From NCBI GenBank assembly GCA_005223375.1, contig RXOD01005846.1:1-12281 (forward strand): a stretch of DNA of 12,281 nucleotides, read 5' to 3'. The notes beneath the pieces were generated by a model. That model ran no database searches and was not told the DNA's origin. It was given only the letters and a program-made list of their open reading frames with translations. This DNA comes from Amoebophrya sp. AT5.2 (lineage: Eukaryota; Sar; Dinophyceae; Syndiniales; Amoebophryaceae). Below, piece by piece: positions 1-7,292 of this stretch (position 1 is its first letter; every line of letters starts with the position of its first letter). The position numbers and the translations under genes were made by a program.

Positions 1-150
1 CTTCGCCATCTCGAGATGGTTCCCGTCCGCCGCCCACACAAGCGCCGCACTGATGTCAGCCCTCGCCCCCCGGTCCAACACCAGCGTCACCGCCGTGAGC
101 GTGAGGTCGCCTCTCTTCGCGGCGTCGACTAGCGGGCGCGCGTCGGACAT
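1..150 (-). CDS. Ankyrin-repeat-like protein, N-terminal fragment (cut by window edge)
   Basis: Fifty codons are open from an ATG at 148-150 on the minus strand to the left edge, with no stop. The peptide begins MSDARPLVDAAKRGDL and continues with LVLDRGARADISAALVWAA and GNHLEMAK. The pattern PL-x-x-AA-x-x-G-x-L, then LLD-x-GA-x, then AL-x-x-AA-x-x-GH-x-E-x-AK is what one and a half to two ankyrin repeats look like. Ankyrin repeats are protein-protein interaction scaffolds, so the sequence gives no specific partner or process. The ATG is preferred because codon bias changes sharply there to the AT-richer upstream sequence. Only the start is visible, so total length and any fused domains are unknown. 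The repeats are degenerate, so another alpha-solenoid repeat is possible. It is the last gene of the one-way array and lies 510 bp downstream of the channel gene. Confidence 0.6.
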   Translation of the reverse strand, partial: MSDARPLVDAAKRGDLTLTAVTLVLDRGARADISAALVWAADGNHLEMAK

Positions 151-660
151 GGTGCTGACAATTTCCTGGCTTTTTATTGCTTCAGACTGTAGGCCTGTTT
201 ATAGGCCGAGACCCTAGCGAACAGGCCTTCAGGAGTGTATGTGTGGATCAGCGCTAGCCTATGTAGACTGTGAAGAACAACTGGTCGGCACAATGCCTAA
301 GTACACCAAACAGCTCCTGACCCGTTTGCTACCCACTTTACTTGACCTGTATTGTCTGTTTGGAAGCAGAGTGTGTCTTAGGAAAGTGGTAGAAACAGGT
401 CATTTGCATTTCGATCGTGGAAGGAGATCCTGTGGTGAGTCGGGTGAACAGAGACCTTGGGCGAAAATTTACCCCTGATTGGTTCACCCAGTGCCGGAGA
501 CGGGCTGAGGATCAGAAAGATCTTCACCTCTCGGCGTGACGGCGAACGAAGTGCACACGGTGAAAATACAGCTAGAAACCCTTCTACTTGGTAGCGGTTC
601 GGAGTTCACTTGTTCTCCTGACTCAGCGGCGAATGACATCCAATATGGGTCATAGCATCA
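151..660. other. Intergenic: 3' flank of the channel gene and 5' flank of the ankyrin-like gene
   Basis: No convincing gene is present. On the minus strand this stretch must hold the 3' UTR of the channel gene and the promoter or leader of the ankyrin-like gene. Just upstream of that gene's ATG the minus strand reads GCAATAAAAAGCC, an A-rich stretch that could be a TATA-like or trans-splicing-related element, but this is not demonstrable. A 9-bp inverted repeat at 191-228 is listed separately. A 79-codon open frame on the plus strand (239-478) has no recognisable features and is treated as chance. Confidence 0.6.
191..228. repeat. 9-bp perfect inverted repeat (hairpin)
   Basis: AGGCCTGTT at 191-199 pairs with AACAGGCCT at 220-228 across a 20-nt loop. 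It lies about 40-80 bp upstream of the ankyrin-like ATG, in its presumed leader or promoter. It could be an RNA hairpin in the 5' leader, a 3'-end structure of the upstream transcript, or a protein-binding palindrome. No terminal T-run supports a bacterial-type terminator. Confidence 0.5.
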
Positions 661-2550
661 TCAAAAGTCGGTGACCAGTGGTTCTCTGTCGTTCCACATT
701 TTTTCCTTTCCGTCCCAGGGGATTTCTGTCCCCTGTCCCAGGAAGACGCCTCCCGCGAAGAACTCCGGGCTCAGCGCGATCCGCCAGGCCCGGCACGGCT
801 TGAACATTTTGTTCCGCAGCTCCGTGCCGTCCCTCCACCGGCGGAAAGCGCCGCCGCACCGCGTCTTCTTGCTGAAGAACACCACCCACACGAACTTGTA
901 CCCGATGCACCACACCAGCCAGTACCCGGCCAGGAGAGTGCCGCAGACCCGGTCCACCGCCTCCCCCCGGTCCAAGTCGAAGCTCACGGAAAACTCCCGC
1001 CCGGTAGCCTCCCCAGCCTGCGTGGTCTGACCCAGCGGGTCGACCACGATTTTCCTGCGCGCCACCGTGTACGCGAGGCAGAAGCCCGCCCCCATGAGAA
1101 ACAATGCCACCACGACGGAGTACGCGACGTTGTCCAGCACCGTCAGAAACGGGAACTTCGGGAGCCGCTCCAGCAGCGTCCACTGGATCGCGAAGCACGT
1201 GAGGAAGAGCCCCAGGATGGTTTGCAACCGCGTGCTCAGGTCGTTCACCTCGAGGAAGTAGTTCATGGCCCCGAACAGCATGCTGAAGTACAGCGGCACC
1301 ATGCCCTTCAGCACGTAGTAGGTGCTGGTCCGCCGCACGTGCAGGCTAAAAAGGAACTGGCGGATGCGCTTCTCCTTCCACACAATCGCCCCCAGCGCGT
1401 ACCGAAACTCGACGCACTCGTACTCCCCCGACTGCCGATTCCCCGGGTACCAGTTCAGGTGCTGCTGCGGGTGGCCCGCTTCCCTCTTCGCGCCTGTGTT
1501 CACCCGGTCCACGCGCAGCTGGAGCTCGTCGTTCCCGTCGAACCGCTTCATATTGTTCGGCTGGATGCTCCAGTCGAGGCGGAGGCTGTCGAAGGGGAAG
1601 ACGCGCAGCCGCTCCAGGTCCTTGCTCAGGTCCACCCCCGGGTCCACCGTGCACACGGTCACCAGCGTGAGCTCGCCCCGCGACCGCTGGTGCGGGCCCG
1701 CCTGGAACTTGGGCAGGGTCTCGTACTTCTCGTCGCACGAAACGCCCTGGCAGGCCATCAGCTCCGGGCGCCAGATGTTTTTTGGGAGGTCCTTGTCGGT
1801 GGGGTACCCGATCAGCCGCTCGTCGACCCAGTACCAGTTCACGGTGAACTTCGCCCGCAACGTCTCCCGCGAGTCGTTGTTCTCCACCGCCCACATGTTG
1901 AAGTCGAACACAACCTGCACCACGGTGGGCGGGTGGGGGTGCTCCTCAGACGCGCCGTTATTCCCCGTCGCGGTCGTGCTCGACGACGCCGGCGGATTCG
2001 CAACCACTGCCTTCGGCGCTGAAAACGGCGTTACTGGCTTGGCCGCCTCCGCCGAGCGATCACTGGCAGCGGCGCTGCCGGGGAGTACCAGCTGATCACT
2101 CGAGTCCCGGCGCCCGAACAGCTGCAGCGCATTCGCAAACGACAGCGTGCTCCCCCGCCGAAGCAATCGCGAAGGTCCCGCTTGTTCCCCTTCCACTTGC
2201 ACCTTTGTTGCGAACGCAGTACCAGCTGATGCAGCAGGAGCTGTAGAACTTGACGCAGTCGCAGGTGTTGAACTCATGTTTCTTAGCCACGTGTTCATGG
2301 ATTTTCCGTCCGGAGCAACCTCCTGGTACTCCAGGTAGTAGTCGGGATTGTAGGTGTACTGCGCGTTCTCGGGCAAGACGGGCTTCGGCGGCCGCGAACT
2401 AAAATCAATGCCCTGCCAGGCCGTGGTCGCGCTTGTCGACGACCCCACATTCGAAATGCTGTCCAGGGGGCCAACATCGTCGGTCCGATCGGGGGGAACA
2501 GCGGTTTGCGCCCTCGCACCACCTACGCCCGTGTTGTCCGCGGCTGTCAT
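661..2550 (-). CDS. Pentameric ligand-gated ion channel subunit (Cys-loop superfamily, loop cysteines absent)
   Basis: A 629-residue single-exon protein with the full pLGIC plan. Residues 1-205 are Ser/Ala/Pro/Thr-rich and look disordered. The ligand-binding beta-sandwich spans about 209-407, with the family signatures W-x-DERL (241-246), NIWRPEL (258-264) and FPFD (318-321). Four membrane segments follow: M1 about 411-433, M2 about 439-459, M3 about 470-495, M4 about 537-559. M2 reads STRLQTILGLFLTCFAIQ, with Arg at the usual 0' position and Leu at 9' (the hydrophobic gate). M3 carries the typical LD-x-x-AY motif. A loop of about 40 residues separates M3 and M4, and a 70-residue tail follows M4. 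Both cysteines that define the animal Cys-loop are replaced (Asp and Leu at the aligned positions), as in prokaryotic and many protist members. The -1' residue is Thr, not the Glu of cation channels, so ion selectivity cannot be read. It should form a homo- or heteropentamer in the plasma or an internal membrane; the ligand is unknown. No signal peptide is apparent at the chosen start, which is unusual for an extracellular N-terminus. Confidence 0.87.
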   Translation of the reverse strand: MTAADNTGVGGARAQTAVPPDRTDDVGPLDSISNVGSSTSATTAWQGIDFSSRPPKPVLPENAQYTYNPDYYLEYQEVAPDGKSMNTWLRNMSSTPATASSSTAPAASAGTAFATKVQVEGEQAGPSRLLRRGSTLSFANALQLFGRRDSSDQLVLPGSAAASDRSAEAAKPVTPFSAPKAVVANPPASSSTTATGNNGASEEHPHPPTVVQVVFDFNMWAVENNDSRETLRAKFTVNWYWVDERLIGYPTDKDLPKNIWRPELMACQGVSCDEKYETLPKFQAGPHQRSRGELTLVTVCTVDPGVDLSKDLERLRVFPFDSLRLDWSIQPNNMKRFDGNDELQLRVDRVNTGAKREAGHPQQHLNWYPGNRQSGEYECVEFRYALGAIVWKEKRIRQFLFSLHVRRTSTYYVLKGMVPLYFSMLFGAMNYFLEVNDLSTRLQTILGLFLTCFAIQWTLLERLPKFPFLTVLDNVAYSVVVALFLMGAGFCLAYTVARRKIVVDPLGQTTQAGEATGREFSVSFDLDRGEAVDRVCGTLLAGYWLVWCIGYKFVWVVFFSKKTRCGGAFRRWRDGTELRNKMFKPCRAWRIALSPEFFAGGVFLGQGTEIPWDGKEKMWNDREPLVTDF

Positions 2551-2989
2551 GACGTTGATGATCCTGTATTAGTGTACTTACTCTTATTGCTGGTCGTTGT
2601 TGACACTGGTCGATAGAAAAGACGCGACTGTGCTGGAAACCGCACGCCGCAGCGACTACTCTTAGGAGTCCTCGGAGAAGAAAGCTACAAGCCGTAAGGA
2701 GCGTACTACGCTTGCCATTTTCGGGAGGTCCTCCGATGCACTGGCTGCAGCGGCGCTTTGACGAAACCCCAGAGTCCTGTTTGCAAAAATAAAGCGAAGA
2801 TTTGCATTCCGCCCATGCGATATTTGGATTCTGCCGATGCTTGCACTTCGAGGCACTCGGCACTCCTCCCTCGAAACTCTCTCTCGGTGGCCGAAAAGAT
2901 CGGGCGAAGGCGCAAAAGCGGACTTGTGGTCTCGCTTCATCGGGTGATCGGAGCGGATCAAAAAAATCCTTTACTTCTTCAGCACTCGG
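2551..2989. other. Intergenic: 3' flank of XPF and 5' flank of the channel gene
   Basis: No gene is supported. The minus-strand leader next to the channel ATG holds CACTAATACAG followed by GATCATCAACGTC and the ATG. This resembles a splice-acceptor context (branch-like CTAAT, then CAG), and a consensus donor-like GTAAGT sits only 18 nt before that AG. It could be a trans-splice acceptor site, an extremely short intron, or chance. The rest shows mixed composition and no clear repeat. Confidence 0.5.
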
Positions 2990-3532
2990 TCAGGCGCTCG
3001 TCCCGGTGCCGTGCAGGATTCGCCAGAGCCGGTTTATCTCGGCGCCTTCGCCAAAGAGCTTTCGGAGCTCGGGCTTCGGCAGTGTTCCGAGCGCTTGCAG
3101 TGAGTTCAGCTTTTGCGCAATCGGCAGCAAGTTGTCGCCGTGCACCCCGGGCAGCCTCCGCAGCACCTCCAGCGCCACCGGGTTCCGCACCCGGCTCTCG
3201 GCCACCACCGCGGGATCCCCGACCACACCCGCCGCGTCCGCCGGCATGCTCGGCTCCATCCGGTTTTTCTTCAGCAGGGCAAAGAAGCGCGCCGTGAACG
3301 CGTAGCTGGGGCTCCAGATCACCCGCAGCTTGGGGAAGTGCAGAAACAGGGCGCACAGCTTGTGCTTCAGGTTCACCGACAGCGTTCCGCTTCCGCTTCC
3401 GGTTGCTGCCAGGTGCGCCCACTGCGGGAACCGTCGCCCCACGCTCGGGCCGAACTCAAGGAGCAAAATCGGCGTTGCGTACGCGCGGCACATGTTCTCG
3501 ACCTGCTGCCGCAGCCTGCCGCTCTTCAGCGG
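2990..3532 (-). CDS. XPF: XPF/ERCC4 endonuclease, exon 2 (rest of nuclease domain and tandem HhH domain)
   Basis: This exon encodes the C-terminal 180 residues of the XPF homologue whose first exon starts at 6844. It opens PLKSGRLRQQVENM, matching the conserved helix after the active-site motif (LxxGRLxxQ), then ATPILLLEFGP, the beta-strand known in the family as xPxLLIEF. Next come LCALFLHFPKLRVIWSPS (helix plus LRVLW strand) and FFALLK, which finish the nuclease fold. Residues about 1079-1137 of the spliced protein form the tandem helix-hairpin-helix domain: NPVALEVLRRLPGVHGDN, then LGTLPKPELRKLFG and AEINRLWRILH. In the family this domain binds ERCC1 and branched DNA. The stop is TGA at 2990-2992. 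In the unspliced reading a TAA at 3536-3538 lies directly upstream of this frame, so the exon must be joined to exon 1. An internal ATG at 3491-3493 would give a 167-residue open frame but would lose the first part of this block, so it is not taken as a gene start. Confidence 0.88.
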   Translation of the reverse strand, partial: PLKSGRLRQQVENMCRAYATPILLLEFGPSVGRRFPQWAHLAATGSGSGTLSVNLKHKLCALFLHFPKLRVIWSPSYAFTARFFALLKKNRMEPSMPADAAGVVGDPAVVAESRVRNPVALEVLRRLPGVHGDNLLPIAQKLNSLQALGTLPKPELRKLFGEGAEINRLWRILHGTGTSA

Positions 3533-3679
3533 CTCTTAGAGACAGAGATGACCCCCAAAAAACCGACAACGCCTTCGACGAGTGCTTCTACATTCTTCCA
3601 TGACCAGCAGATAAGCACTGGCAGGCCACCCCGACGGAACCCTACAGAAACAAAGCCCCAGGACGACGGCCGAAGGTCA

Positions 3680-3763
3680 CGGGCCGCCGAGAGATCTCTT
3701 GGCGTCCCGAGAGATCTATCCAGAGGACGGGACGCCGAGAGATCGATGACGCGCGGCGGCCTG
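3680..3763. repeat. Long imperfect stem-loop within the XPF intron
   Basis: An inner stem pairs 3693-3709 with 3728-3744 (17 positions, 16 Watson-Crick; the exception at 3700/3737 is T-G on the plus strand and A-C on the minus strand) around an 18-nt loop. An outer 8-bp stem pairs 3682-3689 (GGCCGCCG) with 3754-3761 (CGGCGGCC). A competing 9-bp pairing exists between 3619-3627 (TGGCAGGCC) and 3758-3766 (GGCCTGCCA). AGAGATC occurs three times in this stretch (both arms and the loop). Such foldback structure is common in non-autonomous DNA elements and would also bring the two intron ends closer in RNA. Confidence 0.65.
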
Positions 3764-3773
3764 CCACATGTTC

Positions 3774-3808
3774 CACACTGCGTGCTCCGCACCACACTGC
3801 GGGCTCCG
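3774..3808. repeat. 16-bp direct repeat in the XPF intron
   Basis: CACACTGCGTGCTCCG at 3774-3789 recurs as CACACTGCGGGCTCCG at 3793-3808, one mismatch, period 19. It is a local tandem duplication inside the introner-like segment. Confidence 0.6.
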
Positions 3809-3958
3809 TAACCCAGCCCCGCCCCATCGGCACGACCACACAACTGGTTCTTTATAATGGTCTTTTCATTGGGTGACCTAGGGATACGCACTCGCATAGG
3901 GCTGTAATTGCCTCGCTGAAGGGAACTGTGAACTGGGTATTTGAAGGTCTATCTAAGA

Positions 3959-6844
3959 CTCGATCAAGTCCGGGTACACCGATTTCCGCTCCACGCAGAC
4001 GTCCCTGCTGAGGATGTAGTCGCCGATTTTGATCGTCGCGGGGAGCAGGCAGTGTCGCTGGTACAAGAAGAACGGCAGCCGTGAATTCAGTTCGCGCACG
4101 TCCACAATGATTTGTGACGGCTCGGTCTTACGCTGGTGTCTCCCACCGCCCAGCCGCGTGCTTTGCGTGGCCTCGTCAATGTCCTCGATTTGGAGAATGG
4201 GACGCTTCGCCAGCGTCTCCCTGGTCGAGGTGGACAGGTCGACGACCAGCCGTTTTTTTTGGGCGACGGCGAGTTCGACCGCTTTCGTTTCTTTCTGCAG
4301 CGCCTGCTCGTACTGGGGGAGCTCCGGAGAGTCGGCGAACGCGAGGAGATAGCATCGCATCGAGATCGACCCCCTGACCTCCTGCTTCGTCAACCCCGGC
4401 CCTGCTCCAACATCGGGATCATCTGCTTCCGACCCCCGTTTTCCGCCGCTTGCGTCCTCCGTCTTGCGTCGCTTTGCCTTCGGCGATCGCTCTTCCTCCG
4501 CGGCCCCGAACAGCGCGGACGGGAGACAGGGCTCGATGGTCGGACGGACCGGACCCAACGGCGCCAACGGCTTCACCCACTCTGCCCGCGCTCTCGCCAG
4601 ACTGCCGTTCTCGCGGAGGTCTTTCACCGACGCGGCGTAGACCTCGAGCAGCCGCATGGCGGCTACCTCGGCCGTCATCACGATCACCACGTCGGGGTGA
4701 AACTCGTACACGGCGTGCTCCAGCTCGTCGCTCGTTACGCAAGATACTACGTTCTTGTCCCCGATGTTGTTGATGTTGGCACTGGCAGTTGGTTGCTCTG
4801 CTGCCCGGCTTTCCGCGCCGCCGCCCACAACCGCTTTTAGCGAGGGATCGTTGAGAAACGCAAACGAGGCCGCAAGCGTGGTCTCAATGCCGTGACGGAC
4901 CAAACTCCGGAGCTGCTGCTTCTCGCGTTCGTCTGCGCAAACGACCATGATATGCGGAGGAGCTGACTCCTCGTGCATTCTTGCTCCTTCCCCAGCAGTG
5001 CTGCACGACGCAGCTGGTTTCTCTTTTTCCTCGTCGCCCGCCCCCTCTGCCTCCAAAATTTCCAGCACGGCGGACCATTTCGCGCTCGCTTCCCGCGCTA
5101 CGATACGCTCGCGCACGAGACCGAAAAACTCGCGGCCAGCCTCCGAGTGCAGCCACGAGGCGTCCGTGTCGGACAACGCCGGCGTGGAGGAAAACCTCTC
5201 GGCGAGCGCACGATCTGCAGCCTTGTCGCCAAGGAGCAGCCGCGCCGTCGCTGCAGCTTTCGCTCCTTCTCCGGTTCGCTTCTTCCGGCGCCCCTGCGTC
5301 GCAGCCTTGGATATGGATGGAGCCCCCGCGGCGCCTTTTTCTGCCGCCGCCTTTGGTTTCGGCTTCGCCACTGCTGCTTCCTTGCCCACATCACGCGCGG
5401 CCGATCTGAGCTCGGAGGTTGTTTGCGCGACCACCCCGTCCTCCGCCTCCACATCCTCCACGTCCGACTCGAGCTCGATCACAGGGACTATTGCCTTTCC
5501 CTGAAACACGTTCTTGCCCAGAAGCACGGTGAGGAACCGGTGGTAGTCCGCGCAGTCCAGCTTCAGTAGGCGGTCGAAGAGCGCGTGGAACTGCCCGGCG
5601 TCCCGGAGCAGCCGCGCCACGTGCGGGTCCGAATCAACCAGATGACCGTCGTCCAGTTTGTACCGGAGCGTCCGCGTGAAGTTCTCGTCCGAGATCGCCT
5701 CCGCGCACAACCAGTTCAGCAGAGCCGACTTTTTTTTTTGGGAGTGTGTCGCTGGACTGGTCGTTGTGCGCCGCAGCGATCCGGTGGCACCACCGCCTGC
5801 AGGAGCTCCTCCGGCGCGCGGAAAACTACTACTGCACCCGTAGCTCCCCGCGAACGCCCCGCTGACGTCTCGCACCAACGGTTTCCCGCCGTGAAGTGCT
5901 GGGTCCGTGGGTTTCATCTCCGCCTCCAGCAAACGCAGGCAGTCCGGCGAATGCCGCGTGCACAGGGCGTAGAACACCTCTTCGCACACGACCACCAGCA
6001 GCTGCTGCAACCGCCGCAGCCTGTCCCCGACGAAGCACATCTTCTTCGTCACGTCGATGAAATGCGTCGTCGACTTGCCGGAACTGCTACCGTTCCTGCC
6101 CCCCGATCCCTCTTCCTGCTCCTGCCCCCCCCTCATTCCCCCCCTCGTCTGCATCTGAGACGTCGACGACAAGGAGTTGCAGACGTCCATTTGGATCCGG
6201 GGCCACAGGAAGGCCTTCCGGCAATAGCCGCCGCTGTGCAGGATCTTCTCCAGGGACTTCTGCGTCGCCCGCGGGAAGTCCTCCGACAGGAGCCGCACGG
6301 CGTTGTCGGGGTGCGGCAGCTTCCGAAGCAGCGCCTGCACCGTGAACGCCTCCTTCTGGAGGACGTCGGACACCTCCTCCGCCCGCAGAATCACCACGCG
6401 GAACACCCGCTCGTGCGCGAACCGCCGCTGCAAGAAGTCACCGAGCAGGATGCGCGACGAGCAAAAGAAAATCCCCCCCCGCGAGTACGCCTGCTGCCGG
6501 GTGTTTGGCCCGGGGTCGGCGGAGACGAACACCCCCGTTTCGAAGCTTGACATTTCAGAAGGAGAGGCAGAGGTAGTTGATGTAGAAGTAGAAGATGTGC
6601 CCGTTCTTTTTAAGTTGCCGCGAATCTTGTCCGCCTCCTCGCGGGTGGCATTGAGGACGAACACAAGGTCGGAGCAACGCGGCTTCAACTCCTTCGCCAA
6701 AATCTCCGACAGATACGCTTCGAGCACGCGCAACTGGCCCAGGCCGGCGCCGCTGAGAAGTAGACAGCTCTCCGGGTGGCTGGACAACTGCGCAACCATC
6801 TTCTCCTGGTAGGGAAGAAGAGGCACGCCCATCGAGGACATCAT
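3959..6844 (-). CDS. XPF: XPF/ERCC4 (Rad1) structure-specific DNA-repair endonuclease, exon 1
   Basis: This exon gives residues 1-962 of a 1142-residue XPF homologue. With its ERCC1 partner, XPF cuts the damaged strand 5' of lesions in nucleotide excision repair and acts in interstrand-crosslink repair and recombination in the nucleus. The N-terminal helicase-like module starts PLLPYQEKMV; the Walker A position reads SGAGLGQ without GKT, so it is an inactive SF2 helicase as in the family. GGIFFCSSRILLGDFL (about 123-138) and CRKAFLWPRIQMDV (about 208-221) are clear family blocks. Low-complexity inserts (about 225-260, 330-375, 470-540 and near 820) make it longer than human XPF (916). The nuclease domain begins with VDVRELNSRLP (914-924), then GDYIL (941-945) and VERKSVYPD (951-959), giving the metal-binding GD-xn-ERK-x-D motif. 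One residue more than usual separates ERK and the last Asp. Three Met codons lie at the start; the first is taken. A gene-finder without the intron would call a truncated, catalytically incomplete protein here. Confidence 0.92.
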
Positions 6845-7184
6845 TCATCTACTATCTGTCGGTCGTGGTCAAGAGGGCCATCTACAATGTGTTTTGTCGG
6901 GAGCACATCTTCGAGCCCAAAGACCGAGAATTTTGGTGCGCATGCGTGATGTAATCTGGTGCGACTACACTCATATGGAGGAGCAGTTACGCATGAAGGC
7001 GAGAAGCTGTGACTGCTCGGTGGTGGGGCTATCAAAATCAAAAGTGCTGCAAACTGGAGTTAGGTACTTGCTTAGCAGCCAATGCACTGTCGGAAAAATC
7101 ATCGATCGCTTGTCAAGAGTGCCGGTGGCGTTAGGGGCAGGCGAAAATGGGGGTCTACTTCGGCTCCGCAGGCATGTTGATCAC

Positions 7185-7242
7185 TTCGATCTAGTAGTTG
7201 AGGTTGTAGAGTGCACGGTAAGTTTTCTATTCGATCTAGTAG
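7185..7242. repeat. 13-bp direct repeat TTCGATCTAGTAG
   Basis: TTCGATCTAGTAG occurs exactly at 7185-7197 and 7230-7242, 45 bp apart, in the intergenic gap upstream of XPF. It may be a small duplication or paired binding sites; nothing distinguishes these. Confidence 0.5.
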
Positions 7243-7265
7243 AAAAAATGAGTATAGTATCACAC

Positions 7266-7292
7266 CATTAGACTGGGAATCAGTGGCTAATG
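7266..7292. repeat. Small hairpin in the intergenic gap
   Basis: CATTAGACT (7266-7274) faces AGT-GG-CTAATG (7282-7292), giving nine base pairs with a 2-nt bulge and a 7-nt loop. It lies between the stop of the two-exon gene and the XPF start. Role unknown. Confidence 0.4.

Larger units (their letters stand above)
3533..3958 (-). mobile_element. Introner-like, non-canonical intron with terminal inverted repeats inside XPF
   Basis: This 426-bp segment separates two exons of one conserved domain. Exon 1 ends DLIE and exon 2 resumes PLKSGRL, matching the length of the family's DLIGSLxxGRL block. The intron 5' end on the minus strand is TCTTAGATAGACC and its 3' end is TCTCTAAGAG: a perfect 7-bp terminal inverted repeat (TCTTAGA / TCTAAGA). 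GAG occurs at both borders (3959-3961 and 3533-3535), so the splice point can slide over 3 nt. The possible border dinucleotides are TC-AG, GT-GA, AG-AG or GA-AA; none is GT-AG. The interior holds a long stem-loop and several direct repeats. If not removed, translation stops at TAG 3953-3955. Introners (intron-generating MITE-like elements) in dinoflagellates and other protists have this design, with inverted ends and a short target duplication reused for splicing. Nonconventional euglenid introns, whose ends base-pair, are an alternative. Exact borders need cDNA. Confidence 0.72.

Noticed and set aside
239..478. 79-codon plus-strand open frame in the left intergenic gap
   Set aside because: It starts with ATG but has no motif, no supporting context and opposes the orientation of every other gene.
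1222..2022. 266-codon plus-strand open frame (and 1322-2095)
   Set aside because: Antisense to the ion-channel gene; the minus frame carries clear family motifs and the plus frames are Arg/His/Val-rich shadows of GC-biased codons.
2990..3955. XPF as a pseudogene broken by stops
   Set aside because: Both halves are intact over all conserved blocks, and the interruption is one discrete segment with inverted ends and repeated borders, so an intron explains it better.
5585..6550. 321-codon plus-strand open frame
   Set aside because: Antisense shadow of XPF exon 1; no recognisable domain, and composition dominated by Arg, Pro and Gln.
6841..7041. 66-codon minus-strand frame ending ATGA over the XPF start
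   Set aside because: Possible upstream ORF, but no evidence that the leader extends this far or that it is translated.
6894..7271. 125-codon plus-strand open frame upstream of XPF
   Set aside because: No domain, different composition from the genes and a repeat inside it; judged chance.
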